From an uncultured Thalassospira sp. (GTDB lineage: Bacteria; Pseudomonadota; Alphaproteobacteria; Rhodospirillales_A; Thalassospiraceae): a DNA stretch of 9,500 nucleotides. The notes beneath the pieces were generated by a model. The model did no database searches. It had not been told where the DNA came from and saw nothing but the letters and a program-made list of their open reading frames with translations. How positions within the stretch are numbered: position 1 is the stretch's first letter; the number at the start of each line of letters is the position of its first letter. The stretch covers positions 1 to 9,500 of the forward strand of contig CAMPHD010000098.1 in the NCBI GenBank assembly GCA_946885765.1. Reading direction: 5' to 3'. Position numbers and translations under genes: made by a program. Below are positions 1 through 7,560 of the stretch, in pieces.

Positions 1-163
1 CACCGGGGAATTGCGCTTCGACCACGACGGTCGGCGGCACGACTTCCGGATATTCGGAAATCGGCAAATTCAGCATGGCAATCAAACCTGATAACAATAT
101 CAGGACGGATAGAACGCCAGCGAAAATCGGGCGATCTACAAAGAATCTGGATATATTCTGCAT
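1..163 (-). CDS. RND efflux pump inner-membrane transporter (MexF/AcrB-type, HAE-1 family), N-terminal fragment
   Basis: Only the first 54 codons are in the window; the gene runs off the left edge. Translation from the ATG at 163-161 begins MQNISRFFVDRPIFAGVLSV and continues through a hydrophobic helix to LPISEYPEVVPPTVVV. This is the standard start of HAE-1 family RND proton/drug antiporters: a short cytoplasmic amphipathic stretch with the RPIFA motif, then transmembrane helix 1 (about residues 12-33), then the LPxxxYPxxxPPxxxV entry to the periplasmic porter domain. The VVPPTVVV wording resembles MexF more than AcrB. The protein would be a trimeric inner-membrane pump exporting drugs or other amphiphiles through a tripartite complex. 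The start lies 38 bp after the adaptor stop codon, consistent with co-transcription. No outer-membrane channel gene is visible. Substrate cannot be inferred. Family assignment is very secure despite the short length. Confidence 0.95.
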   Translation of the reverse strand, partial: MQNISRFFVDRPIFAGVLSVLILLSGLIAMLNLPISEYPEVVPPTVVVEAQFPG

Positions 164-201
164 AACGGTCAGCCTAGATTTTGCGCGCAGTCAAGCATCC
201 G

Positions 202-1368
202 TCAGGATGCCGAGGCCTGCAGAATTTCGGGAGCAACAGGCATGCCGGGTCGAACTTTCATGATCCCGTTCACAATCACCATGTCACCGGGTTCAAGCCC
301 GGATGTCACGATGCGGCGCCCGTCAACTTCGGAACCCAGCGTCACCTGACGATAGGCAACGGTGTTATCCGACTGGACCACGTAAACGAACTTACGGTCC
401 TGATCGGTGCTGATGGCGTCTGGTGAAATCATGATCACCTCTTCCTCGGCCGGCGCACCAAGCTGCAGACTGGCGAAGCTTCCGGGCAGCAATGCGCCGT
501 TGCTGTTTTCAAACAGGGCACGGGTGCGGATGGTACCGGTGCGGGTATCAATCCGGTTATCAAAGCTGTGAACAAAGCCCGAAATGGTTTCACCACCGGC
601 GACAGTCAGGCGAACCGGGATTTGCCGTGCGGCACCGCTGACCTTGTTCGCATCATAGATGCTGGCGAAATAGGTTTGTTCGTCCAGATCGAAATCGGCA
701 TAGATTTTCCCGGTCGAGACAATCGTGGTCAGAACCGGGGCGTTCGGCCCGGCATTCACCTGATTGCCCACAGTCAGTTCGACCCGGCTGACGCGGCCAT
801 CAATCGGTGCCTTTACAAAGGCATGATCAAACTCGATTTCGGCGAGCTCAAGCTGTGCCAGGGCGCGATTGACCTGACTTTGTGCGACCTGATGGGTGTT
901 GACGCGTTCGTCAAAGACACGTTTGGAAACGGTGCCATTGGCAACCAGTTTTTCCGCACGCGCCTTTTCCTTGGCAGCAAGCGACAGGGTCTGACGCGCA
1001 GCGGCAAGTTCCGCCTTGGCTTCGTCAACGGCGGCCTTGTATGTGCGGGGGTCGATGACTGCGAGAATATCGCCTTCCTTGACGATCTGGCCGTCTTCGA
1101 AGCGGATATCGACAATAGCACCACTGACCTGTGGGCGAAGCTGGACTTCTTCAACCGCACTCAGACGGCCGGAGAAATTATTCCACAGCCTTACAGACTG
1201 GCTATGGACATCCTGAACGGTAACAGGGGTGATTTGCGGTTCGGCCTGTGCGACGGCTTCGTCGGCACCCGCGGAACCAATTGTGCTTAGCCCGTAACCA
1301 CCTGCAGCAATCGCAACGATTGCAGCTGTGGCTGGCAGCAACATTCTTAGTTTGGATCGTGATTGCAT
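202..1368 (-). CDS. RND efflux periplasmic adaptor (membrane fusion protein, MexE/AcrA-like)
   Basis: A 388-residue HlyD/AcrA-family adaptor that would bridge the inner-membrane RND pump and an outer-membrane channel. I chose the ATG at 1368-1366, not the in-frame ATG at 1428. It is preceded by GGGA about nine bases upstream and gives a proper N-terminal signal/anchor (basic MQSRSKLR, then an Ala/Gly-rich hydrophobic stretch to about residue 40). The longer start has no ribosome binding site and overlaps a palindrome. There is no lipobox cysteine, so the protein is not an AcrA-type lipoprotein. Order of domains: first half of the lipoyl/barrel-sandwich domain (VQLRPQVSGAIVDIRFEDG, about 75-95), an alpha-hairpin of about 105-180 with many Ala, Glu and Lys, the second lipoyl half (FVKAPIDGRVSR), the beta-barrel, and the membrane-proximal domain (GLEPGDMVIVNGIMKVRPG near the C-terminus). 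The gene lies between a TetR regulator and the RND pump. The MexE-like subgroup assignment is inference. Confidence 0.95.
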   Translation of the reverse strand: MQSRSKLRMLLPATAAIVAIAAGGYGLSTIGSAGADEAVAQAEPQITPVTVQDVHSQSVRLWNNFSGRLSAVEEVQLRPQVSGAIVDIRFEDGQIVKEGDILAVIDPRTYKAAVDEAKAELAAARQTLSLAAKEKARAEKLVANGTVSKRVFDERVNTHQVAQSQVNRALAQLELAEIEFDHAFVKAPIDGRVSRVELTVGNQVNAGPNAPVLTTIVSTGKIYADFDLDEQTYFASIYDANKVSGAARQIPVRLTVAGGETISGFVHSFDNRIDTRTGTIRTRALFENSNGALLPGSFASLQLGAPAEEEVIMISPDAISTDQDRKFVYVVQSDNTVAYRQVTLGSEVDGRRIVTSGLEPGDMVIVNGIMKVRPGMPVAPEILQASAS

Positions 1369-1425
1369 CTTTTCATTTCCCAATAGCGTTACCCGCGCAT
1401 TCGCGGACAGAATAACGGGAAGATG

Positions 1426-1441
1426 CATACCGATCGGTTTG
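1426..1441. promoter_or_regulatory. Palindrome upstream of the efflux adaptor gene, candidate operator
   Basis: The core ACCGATCGGT (1429-1438) is a perfect 10-bp palindrome, extended by a matching CA/TG pair outside one mismatch. It sits about 60 bp before the chosen adaptor start, in the 122-bp gap after the regulator stop. The half-site ACCG/CGGT resembles that of the palindrome at the regulator promoter, but the centre spacing differs (10-bp against 6-bp core), so it may not be the same binding site. A small hairpin, CCGCG-CATT-CGCGG (1393-1406), lies between it and the start codon. I see no convincing -35/-10 pair here, so whether a promoter exists in this gap is open. Confidence 0.4.
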
Positions 1442-1490
1442 TTCGCAAGGGCGAAATGAAAAAAATTGCAGTCGTTCTAAATTTTACGGA

Positions 1491-2144
1491 TTATTCCGCA
1501 GCCGACAACGAGGTTTCCTTGGCCTTTACGTTCCTGAATTCACAGCGCAAATCAAGAATTCGGCAGATGCCGACACGCATATCAGACCGAACAGTATCGG
1601 CACAGTTAAAAACCTTGCCGTATGTCAGCAAGCCATGCACAAACTGGAAAACAAGCCGTGCCAGTGTCGTGACGTCGGCATCGCCCGAAAGCATGCCTTC
1701 ACCTTTCAGGCCACGGATCATCGAGGCAAGATACTTGATCTGTTCCTCGGCCAGTTCGCGTGAACAGTCCTGAATTTCGATATCTTCGGGGCCGACCTGG
1801 CCACCGGCGGTAAAGATGGGGCAGACACAGACCTCTGTATCGCCCGGCACGCCTTGCTTTTTCTGCTTGTTCATGATCAGGTCGATATAGCGGTTCAACT
1901 GATCAAGCGGGGCGATTTCGGGGGAAAAGATGGATCTGAGTTCATCCTTGCCCTTGTCCCAGTGATGACGGGCAGACGCCGCAAACAGGGCCGCCTTGCT
2001 GTCAAAATGATGATAAAACGCCCCCTTGGTGACCCCTGCATGCTTGCAGACATCACTGACACCAATATCGTGATAACTGCTGGTCCACAGCAAGTGTATG
2101 GCTGTTTCCAGCAGCTTTGTCCGGGTCTCGGCAGCGTTCCTCAT
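1491..2144 (-). CDS. TetR/AcrR-family transcriptional regulator of the efflux operon
   Basis: A 217-residue one-domain-plus-HTH repressor. The N-terminal DNA-binding domain runs over about residues 8-55: TRTKLLETAIHLL forms helix 1, and the helix-turn-helix GVSDVCKHAGVTKGAFYHHF (about 28-47) carries the family signature VTKGAFYxHF. The C-terminal two thirds is the variable helical ligand-binding and dimerisation domain. I start it at the ATG at 2144-2142. The in-frame TTG at 2177 would fall inside the predicted -10 box and so could not be in the transcript. Seven cysteines are present, including a C-x-C at about residues 106 and 108 and another at about 127, unusually many for a protein of this size. 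It is the first gene of a regulator-adaptor-pump series in one direction. The likely role is autorepression and repression of the pump, relieved by an inducer. The inducer is unknown. Confidence 0.93.
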   Translation of the reverse strand: MRNAAETRTKLLETAIHLLWTSSYHDIGVSDVCKHAGVTKGAFYHHFDSKAALFAASARHHWDKGKDELRSIFSPEIAPLDQLNRYIDLIMNKQKKQGVPGDTEVCVCPIFTAGGQVGPEDIEIQDCSRELAEEQIKYLASMIRGLKGEGMLSGDADVTTLARLVFQFVHGLLTYGKVFNCADTVRSDMRVGICRILDLRCEFRNVKAKETSLSAAE

Positions 2145-2175
2145 TTTCACACCATTCTTTTCGTCTTCTGTATTC

Positions 2176-2203
2176 AATATACGTACCGGTTGGTATTTTT
2201 CAA
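2176..2203 (-). promoter_or_regulatory. Sigma70-type promoter of the tetR-type regulator gene
   Basis: Read on the minus strand there is TTGAAA (2203-2198), a 16-bp spacer and TATATT (2181-2176). Both hexamers are close to the TTGACA/TATAAT consensus. Transcription would start near 2169, giving a leader of about 25 bases to the ATG at 2144. The promoter is downstream of the dehydrogenase terminator, so it should drive the efflux locus independently of that gene. Confidence 0.7.
2179..2196. promoter_or_regulatory. Candidate TetR operator within the promoter spacer
   Basis: The 18-bp sequence ATACGTACCGGTTGGTAT is an inverted repeat matching at 14 of 18 positions (ATAC, ACCGGT and GTAT symmetric, two bases each side not). 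It occupies almost the whole -35/-10 spacer and overlaps the -10 box. A dimer bound here would block RNA polymerase, which is how many TetR-family proteins repress their own genes. The site is immediately upstream of a TetR gene, so that gene's product is the obvious candidate binder; this is inferred, not shown. Confidence 0.65.
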
Positions 2204-2375
2204 GGCTTTCCCTGCCTTCATTGCATTTTCATCATATAAAAACGGCAGGAGAATGGCAGTAAATTAAATCGATTCAATTACTTCGCGTTCATCATCGCGT
2301 TCAAAAAACTTACCAACCCGACAGCATCCGGTTGCTCCTGACATTCTGAAGGATATTCTCCTTGGTGAAGACAAA

Positions 2376-2403
2376 AAAAGAGGGCACCAAAGTGCCCTCT
2401 TTT
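2376..2403 (-). terminator. Rho-independent terminator of the glutamate dehydrogenase gene
   Basis: A perfect 12-bp inverted repeat with a four-base loop. The core stem is GAGGGCAC/GTGCCCTC and is flanked by A/T pairs. In the minus-strand transcript it is followed by a run of seven U (2379-2373), partly within the stem base. It begins 23 bp past the dehydrogenase stop codon. A short T run also follows it on the plus strand (2400-2403), so weak bidirectional function is possible, though no plus-strand gene feeds into it. Confidence 0.9.
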
Positions 2404-2425
2404 GCGAAAATCCGCGACGAGAAGA

Positions 2426-5400
2426 TCAGCCGCCAACCATCGCCCTGATCTGACGATTGGCAACCGTAATCATCGACAGGTCAATCTGCCCCGCAGCACG
2501 CAGTTCGTCGATCAATTGGTCACAACGAGCGCATCCGCGTTGATGGTCATCAACCCATTTTCTGACCAGATCACCACCAACCGTGCCGTTCTTGCCAGAA
2601 GACAGCACCACACGCGTCAGTTCGCGCTGATGACCGAACAGATCATCAATCGCGGCTGCACGGGCCAGTTTCTGCCAATGGGTTTCGGCTTCGATGGACT
2701 CGGCTGCTGCACGCAGCAGGCCAAGCTGGAAGCGTGCGCCGATGGCAAAATAGGTTGCCCCGACATCAATCACATCACGCCCGGTTGCCTCGGCGATGCG
2801 GACGATATCGCACACGGCGACCATCTGCTGCATTGCCGCCACACGGCGCGCCAGATCTTCGGGCACACCCTGATCGATCAGGGATTGCGATTTCTGATCC
2901 AGGGTCGTGCGGAAGGCCGCATCGGCAGGAACGATATCGTCAAACGCCTCGATCACCTTGGCAACAGCCGGACGGAACAGCTCGATCTTTGCCCCGACAT
3001 TCAATTCCTCGCAATTGCGCAGGAACCACAGGGTCACATCTTCGACCATGCGGTTGATGTAGGAGAACATCGCGATCTGGACCTTGGCATCGACCTTGTT
3101 GTCGAGTGCCTCGATACCCGACCACAGTTTTCGCAGACCAAACACCGCACGGGTAATCAGATAACCGCGCGAAACGTCCACCGCCGAAAGCCCGGTTGCT
3201 TCCATCATATCATGGACAAAGGTCCCGCCAACGCGGTTAACCAGACTGTTGGTACCGACGGTTGCGATGATTTCGCGTTTCAGACGATGGTTGGAAATCG
3301 CCGTACTGTATTTTTTACGAACTGCCGTCGGGAAATACCGCACCAGTTCCTCGACCAGAATCGGGTCATCGGGCAGATCGGATTTAAGCACCTCGTCATA
3401 CAGCCACAGCTTGGCATAAGGCATCAGAACCGAGATTTCCGGACGGGTAAGACCCTGATGCGCCGCCGTGCGACGTGCCAGTTCCTCGTCATCGGGAAGA
3501 TATTCGATTTCACGGTTCAGGCGACCTTCGCGTTCCAGCATCCTGATCAGGCGAACCTGCGCGTCAAGAACATCGGCACTTGCGGCAAAACTGTTCGAGA
3601 TCGCCTGGCTTTGCAGATAATTGTCACGCAGAACCAGATCGCCAACCTCGTCGGTCATTTCGACCAGCAGTTTGTTGCGCTGCTTTTCGGTCATGTCGCC
3701 GGCGGCCACCACCTCGCCCACGAGGATCTTGATATTGACCTCGTGATCCGAGCAGTTCACACCCGCCGCATTGTCGATGGCGTCCGTATTCAACCGCCCA
3801 CCGGCATGGGCATACTCGATACGACCGCGCTGTGTCGCGCCAAGGTTGGCACCCTCGCCAATGACCTTTGCCCGGATATCCTTGCCATTGATGCGAATGG
3901 CATCGTTGGCACGATCCCCGGCGTCGGCATTCGATTCCGTTGATGATTTGATATAGGTTCCGATCCCGCCGAACCACAGCAGTTCGACATCAGATTTCAG
4001 GATTGCCTTCATCATGTCGGCTGGTGTCACCTTGCCGATGCCAAGATCAAGCAGCTTGCGGACCTCGGCGGAGGGATCAAGCGTCTTGGCCTTGCGGTCA
4101 AAGATTTCACCGCCTTTTGACAGGACCTTGATGTCGTAATCGGCCCAGCTTGAGCGCGGCATATCAAACAGACGCTGCCGTTCGGCAAAGCTTTTTGCCA
4201 TATCCGGGTCGGGATCGACGAAAATATGCATGTGGTTGAAGGCGGCAACCAGCCTGATCTGTTCGGACAACAGCATGCCATTGCCAAACACATCACCGGA
4301 CATGTCGCCAACACCGGCCACCGTGAACGGTTCTTTCTGGATGTCCTTGCCGATTTCGCGGAAATGACGTTTGACCGATTCCCACGCACCGCGTGCGGTG
4401 ATGCCCATTTTCTTGTGATCATAGCCCTGCGAGCCACCCGATGCGAAGGCATCGTCCAGCCAGAAGCCATAATCACGGGCGACCCCATTGGCGATATCCG
4501 AGAAGGTCGCGGTGCCTTTATCCGCCGCAACAACCAGATAGGGATCATCATCGTCAAGACGGCGCACACGTTCCGGCGGAATGATGTCACCACCGACAAT
4601 GTTGTCGGTGATATCAAGCATGCCGGACATCAGCGTTTTGTAACAGGCAATGCCTTCTTCAAGGAATGCTTCGCGACCGCCATCAACCGGAGGCCGTTTG
4701 ACGACAAAGCCACCCTTGGAGCCGACCGGAACGATGACCGCATTTTTGACCATCTGGGCCTTTACCAGACCCAGAATTTCAGTGCGAAAATCTTCCTGAC
4801 GGTCTGACCAGCGGATACCACCGCGCGCAACCGGGCCACCACGCAGATGGACGGCTTCGACCCGCGGCGAGTAAACGAATATTTCGCGCCAAGGACGCGG
4901 AAGCGGCAAATCTTCGACCATGCCGGAATTGAATTTGACCGACAGATAGGGTTTCGGATTGCCGTCCTTGCCATACTGGAAATAGTTGGTGCGAAGCGTT
5001 GATTGAACGAGGTTGAGGAATGCGCGCAGAATGCGGTCCTCGTCCGGGTTCATCACATCTTCGAGGCGGGTGATGATATCGCCTTCGATGGCCTCGACCT
5101 CGGCGGCAAGCCCCGGATCACGATCCGGGTCAAAGCGCGCGACAAATAGATCAACAATCGTTGCGGCAAGACCGGCATTATTGGCCAGTGTTTTGGCCAT
5201 GTAGTCCTGCGAGAAGGCCGATCCCATCTGACGCATATATCGGGCATAGGTCCGCAGGATGACGACTTCACGCCAATGCAATCCGCCCAGCAGAACAAGG
5301 CGGTTAAAGGCGTCGTTTTCGACTTCGCCATGCCACATGCGAATGAAAAGTTCCTGGAACTTGTCACGCACGTCATGCAGATGGAATTCGCCGTCAACCA

Positions 5401-7261
5401 GCACCCCGAAATCGTGAATGCGGACATTCACGTCGGTATCGCGCGGTTCGACCTTGAACGGGTTCTCGGTAATGACCTTGAGCCCCATATTTTCCAGCAT
5501 CGGCAATACGTCGGAAAGCGGCACCGGCGCACCGGGATTATAAATCTTGAAGCGCAGTTCATTCTCGGCCGCTTCGATCGGGCGATACAGGTTCACCCGC
5601 AGGTCCGATGATTTGATCACATCCTCGATACGGTCGATATCAAGAGCCGCGGTATCAACACCGAAACGATCCCGATAGTCGCCCGTGAAACTTTCGCCGT
5701 AACGACGGTAAAGTGCCAGACCGCGTTCTTCACCCATTTCACGCACCAGAACCTGACGCAGGGTATCGGCCCAGTCACGTGCCGTTTCAACAAGCTGACG
5801 TTCGATATCGGCAACATTGTATTCCGGCAATTCACCCGGCGTGGTTTTGACCAGAAGGTGCAACCGCGCAAGGGGGCTATCGCCGATCAGGGTGTAATGT
5901 GCCGTGACCTTGCCATCAAAAGCTGCCTCGATCACCGACTGGAACTTCATGCGAAGTTTGGTCGAGAACCGGTCACGCGGACAGAATACCTGACAGGAAA
6001 CAAAGCGTTCAAAGGCATCACGGCGCACGAACAATGCGATCCGCTGACGTTCCTGCAGATGCAGGATGCCCATGCAGATATGATACAGATCATCGAGTTC
6101 GATCTGGAACAGTTCGTCACGCGGGAAGGTTTCAAGGATATTGACCAGCGCCTTGGCATCGTGGCTGGCTGGCGGGAAGTCGGCGCGCTTGATGGTTTCG
6201 GCAAGTTTCATGCGCAAAAGCGGAATTACGCGCGGACTAAGGTTATAGGCAACCGAGGTAAACAGGCCGACAAACAGATGCTGACCGATGACCTTGCCAT
6301 CCTCGTCAAACTGTTTGACCACGATGGTATCCAGATGCACCGGACGGTGAACCGTCGATTGTTTATTCGCCTTGGTCACCATCAAAAGGCTTGGCTGTGC
6401 CACGAATGCCTGCACTTCGGACGACAGATTTCCGATCTGGCGTAGCTCATCAAAGATATGCGTGCCTTCGCGGCGCAAGATACCCAATTGGCTATCGGGG
6501 TTTACATCGACCTTGGCTTTCTTGCCCGAACCGCTGAATTTGTATTCGCGGTATCCCAGGAAGGTGAAGTGATCGTTATGGACCCAACCCAGAAAATCCT
6601 GGGCTTCTTTCTGGATTTCTTCAGAAATGCCGGTTGGTGCAGTTTTGATATCCTCAAGAACTTCGGCGACTTTTGACAGCATCGACTGCCAGTCCTCGAC
6701 CGAAAGACTGACATCGGTCAGGACATCTTCCAGACGGTCGCGAATTTTCTGCAGAACGGCTTCGTCGGTCTGTTCGTCGATTTCAAGATGCATCACGGAT
6801 TCACGCGGCGCATCCGAACTTTCGACAGCTTCGACCAACTGCAATTCACCACGATTATCACGCGCGATACGCATAATCGGATGAATGACCAGATGAACCG
6901 TTAGATCGAATTCATGAAGGGCAGATGTTACGGAATCCACAAGGAACGGCATATCCGTATTGATCATCTCGATCACGGTGTGATCGGATTTCCAGCCGTG
7001 CTCTTCAAGATCTGGGTTATAGACCCGGATCTTGGCGGCATTGGCCGATGGGCGCTTTTGCGCAAATTTGTATAATGTCAGGGCCGCGCCATAAAGCGAG
7101 TCGACGGATCGACCTGCCATGTCGTCAGGCGGTACATCCTTGTAAAAAAGGCGAACGAATGCTTCTGCATCCTTCGCCATCTTACCGGTCAAGCGTTGCT
7201 GGATCTGTTCGACAACCTTGTCGATGACTTCCCGTTTCGGGTCGTCGCTTCGGGCTTTCAT
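2426..7261 (-). CDS. gdhZ: NAD-dependent glutamate dehydrogenase, large 180-kDa class
   Basis: Oxidatively deaminates L-glutamate to 2-oxoglutarate and ammonia with NAD, a cytoplasmic catabolic step feeding the TCA cycle. The protein has 1611 residues, the usual length for this class (Pseudomonas GdhB, Caulobacter GdhZ). I start at the ATG at 7261-7259, with AGGGA eight bases upstream; a TTG two codons earlier lacks that spacing. The long N-terminal part is regulatory and family-typical, with HNDHFTFLGYREY near residue 228. The catalytic region carries GGIRWSDRQEDFRTE (about 808), the glutamate-site lysine segment VGSKGGFVVKR (about 845), ADKGTATFSD (about 909), the dinucleotide-binding turn VAGVGDMSGDVFGNG (about 980), LLWFGGIGTYIKSS (about 1092) and VIGEGANLGATQRGR (about 1130). 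The C-terminal 400 residues form the class-specific helical domain. The frame is intact throughout. The gene is monocistronic, with its own terminator and an unusual hairpin leader. The symbol follows alphaproteobacterial usage; gdhB is an alternative name. Confidence 0.97.
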   Translation of the reverse strand: MKARSDDPKREVIDKVVEQIQQRLTGKMAKDAEAFVRLFYKDVPPDDMAGRSVDSLYGAALTLYKFAQKRPSANAAKIRVYNPDLEEHGWKSDHTVIEMINTDMPFLVDSVTSALHEFDLTVHLVIHPIMRIARDNRGELQLVEAVESSDAPRESVMHLEIDEQTDEAVLQKIRDRLEDVLTDVSLSVEDWQSMLSKVAEVLEDIKTAPTGISEEIQKEAQDFLGWVHNDHFTFLGYREYKFSGSGKKAKVDVNPDSQLGILRREGTHIFDELRQIGNLSSEVQAFVAQPSLLMVTKANKQSTVHRPVHLDTIVVKQFDEDGKVIGQHLFVGLFTSVAYNLSPRVIPLLRMKLAETIKRADFPPASHDAKALVNILETFPRDELFQIELDDLYHICMGILHLQERQRIALFVRRDAFERFVSCQVFCPRDRFSTKLRMKFQSVIEAAFDGKVTAHYTLIGDSPLARLHLLVKTTPGELPEYNVADIERQLVETARDWADTLRQVLVREMGEERGLALYRRYGESFTGDYRDRFGVDTAALDIDRIEDVIKSSDLRVNLYRPIEAAENELRFKIYNPGAPVPLSDVLPMLENMGLKVITENPFKVEPRDTDVNVRIHDFGVLVDGEFHLHDVRDKFQELFIRMWHGEVENDAFNRLVLLGGLHWREVVILRTYARYMRQMGSAFSQDYMAKTLANNAGLAATIVDLFVARFDPDRDPGLAAEVEAIEGDIITRLEDVMNPDEDRILRAFLNLVQSTLRTNYFQYGKDGNPKPYLSVKFNSGMVEDLPLPRPWREIFVYSPRVEAVHLRGGPVARGGIRWSDRQEDFRTEILGLVKAQMVKNAVIVPVGSKGGFVVKRPPVDGGREAFLEEGIACYKTLMSGMLDITDNIVGGDIIPPERVRRLDDDDPYLVVAADKGTATFSDIANGVARDYGFWLDDAFASGGSQGYDHKKMGITARGAWESVKRHFREIGKDIQKEPFTVAGVGDMSGDVFGNGMLLSEQIRLVAAFNHMHIFVDPDPDMAKSFAERQRLFDMPRSSWADYDIKVLSKGGEIFDRKAKTLDPSAEVRKLLDLGIGKVTPADMMKAILKSDVELLWFGGIGTYIKSSTESNADAGDRANDAIRINGKDIRAKVIGEGANLGATQRGRIEYAHAGGRLNTDAIDNAAGVNCSDHEVNIKILVGEVVAAGDMTEKQRNKLLVEMTDEVGDLVLRDNYLQSQAISNSFAASADVLDAQVRLIRMLEREGRLNREIEYLPDDEELARRTAAHQGLTRPEISVLMPYAKLWLYDEVLKSDLPDDPILVEELVRYFPTAVRKKYSTAISNHRLKREIIATVGTNSLVNRVGGTFVHDMMEATGLSAVDVSRGYLITRAVFGLRKLWSGIEALDNKVDAKVQIAMFSYINRMVEDVTLWFLRNCEELNVGAKIELFRPAVAKVIEAFDDIVPADAAFRTTLDQKSQSLIDQGVPEDLARRVAAMQQMVAVCDIVRIAEATGRDVIDVGATYFAIGARFQLGLLRAAAESIEAETHWQKLARAAAIDDLFGHQRELTRVVLSSGKNGTVGGDLVRKWVDDHQRGCARCDQLIDELRAAGQIDLSMITVANRQIRAMVGG

Positions 7262-7280
7262 GTCCAATTTCCCTTTTTAT

Positions 7281-7326
7281 CGGTTCTGTTTGCCAGAACC
7301 GAAGTGCCGACCTTTGCGGACGGCAC
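7281..7326 (-). promoter_or_regulatory. Tandem GCAAA-loop hairpins in the 5' leader of glutamate dehydrogenase
   Basis: In the minus-strand transcript the first hairpin (7326-7304) has stem GTGCCG/CGGCAC, one internal mismatch, two more C-G pairs and loop GCAAA. After two bases, the second hairpin (7301-7281) has a perfect 8-bp stem CGGTTCTG/CAGAACCG and the same loop GCAAA. The second ends only about six bases before the AAGGG ribosome binding site and 20 bases before the start codon. No U run follows, so neither is an intrinsic terminator. The loop fits the GNRNA pentaloop pattern that folds like a GNRA tetraloop. A role in mRNA stability or translation control is inference. That both are transcribed depends on an unmapped start site. 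Confidence 0.6.
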
Positions 7327-7514
7327 TACACACCTCGGATGTCACATGTATTTGGGAAGACAACCTGAAGTTCCCCACACCCGGAAATGACGGAAAACTG
7401 CAGCTTCCTTCCATGGCTACACATAGCGGATCATCTGCCTAAAAACTATGCTTCTGCACAAAAAAAAATCGTTCACTCAATAGGTTCGTAAAGACCGAAC
7501 CCTGTTTTCCATTT

Positions 7515-7560
7515 GGGGATTGTCACAGGATTTTACACTTTGCTGCATTGCAAAATCCCC
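7515..7560. repeat. Nested inverted repeat with two mutually exclusive pairings
   Basis: The arm CAAAATCCCC (7551-7560) can pair in two ways. AATCCCC (7554-7560) matches GGGGATT (7515-7521), while AAAATCC (7552-7558) matches GGATTTT (7528-7534). Since the two partners overlap on one arm, only one helix can form at a time. It lies about 255 bp upstream of the dehydrogenase start. It could be a leader switch, an operator with spaced half-sites, or chance in an A/T-rich region. Confidence 0.4.

Noticed and set aside
568..1290. A 240-codon plus-strand open frame opposite the adaptor gene
   Set aside because: It is antisense to a secure membrane fusion protein gene and has no recognisable motif, so it is a shadow frame.
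1426..1428. ATG at 1428 as the start of the adaptor protein
   Set aside because: It has no ribosome binding site, adds 20 residues ahead of a normal signal/anchor sequence and would place the start inside a palindrome. The ATG at 1368 is better.
2278..2463. A 61-codon minus-strand frame across the dehydrogenase stop codon
   Set aside because: It overlaps the dehydrogenase end in another frame and runs through the strong terminator hairpin, so it is unlikely to be translated.
2402..3943. A 513-codon open frame on the plus strand opposite the dehydrogenase gene
   Set aside because: It lies wholly antisense to a well-recognised intact gene. Its composition (many His, Gln, Arg, Asp) is typical of a mirror frame in GC-rich coding DNA, with no known domain and no ribosome binding site that I can see.
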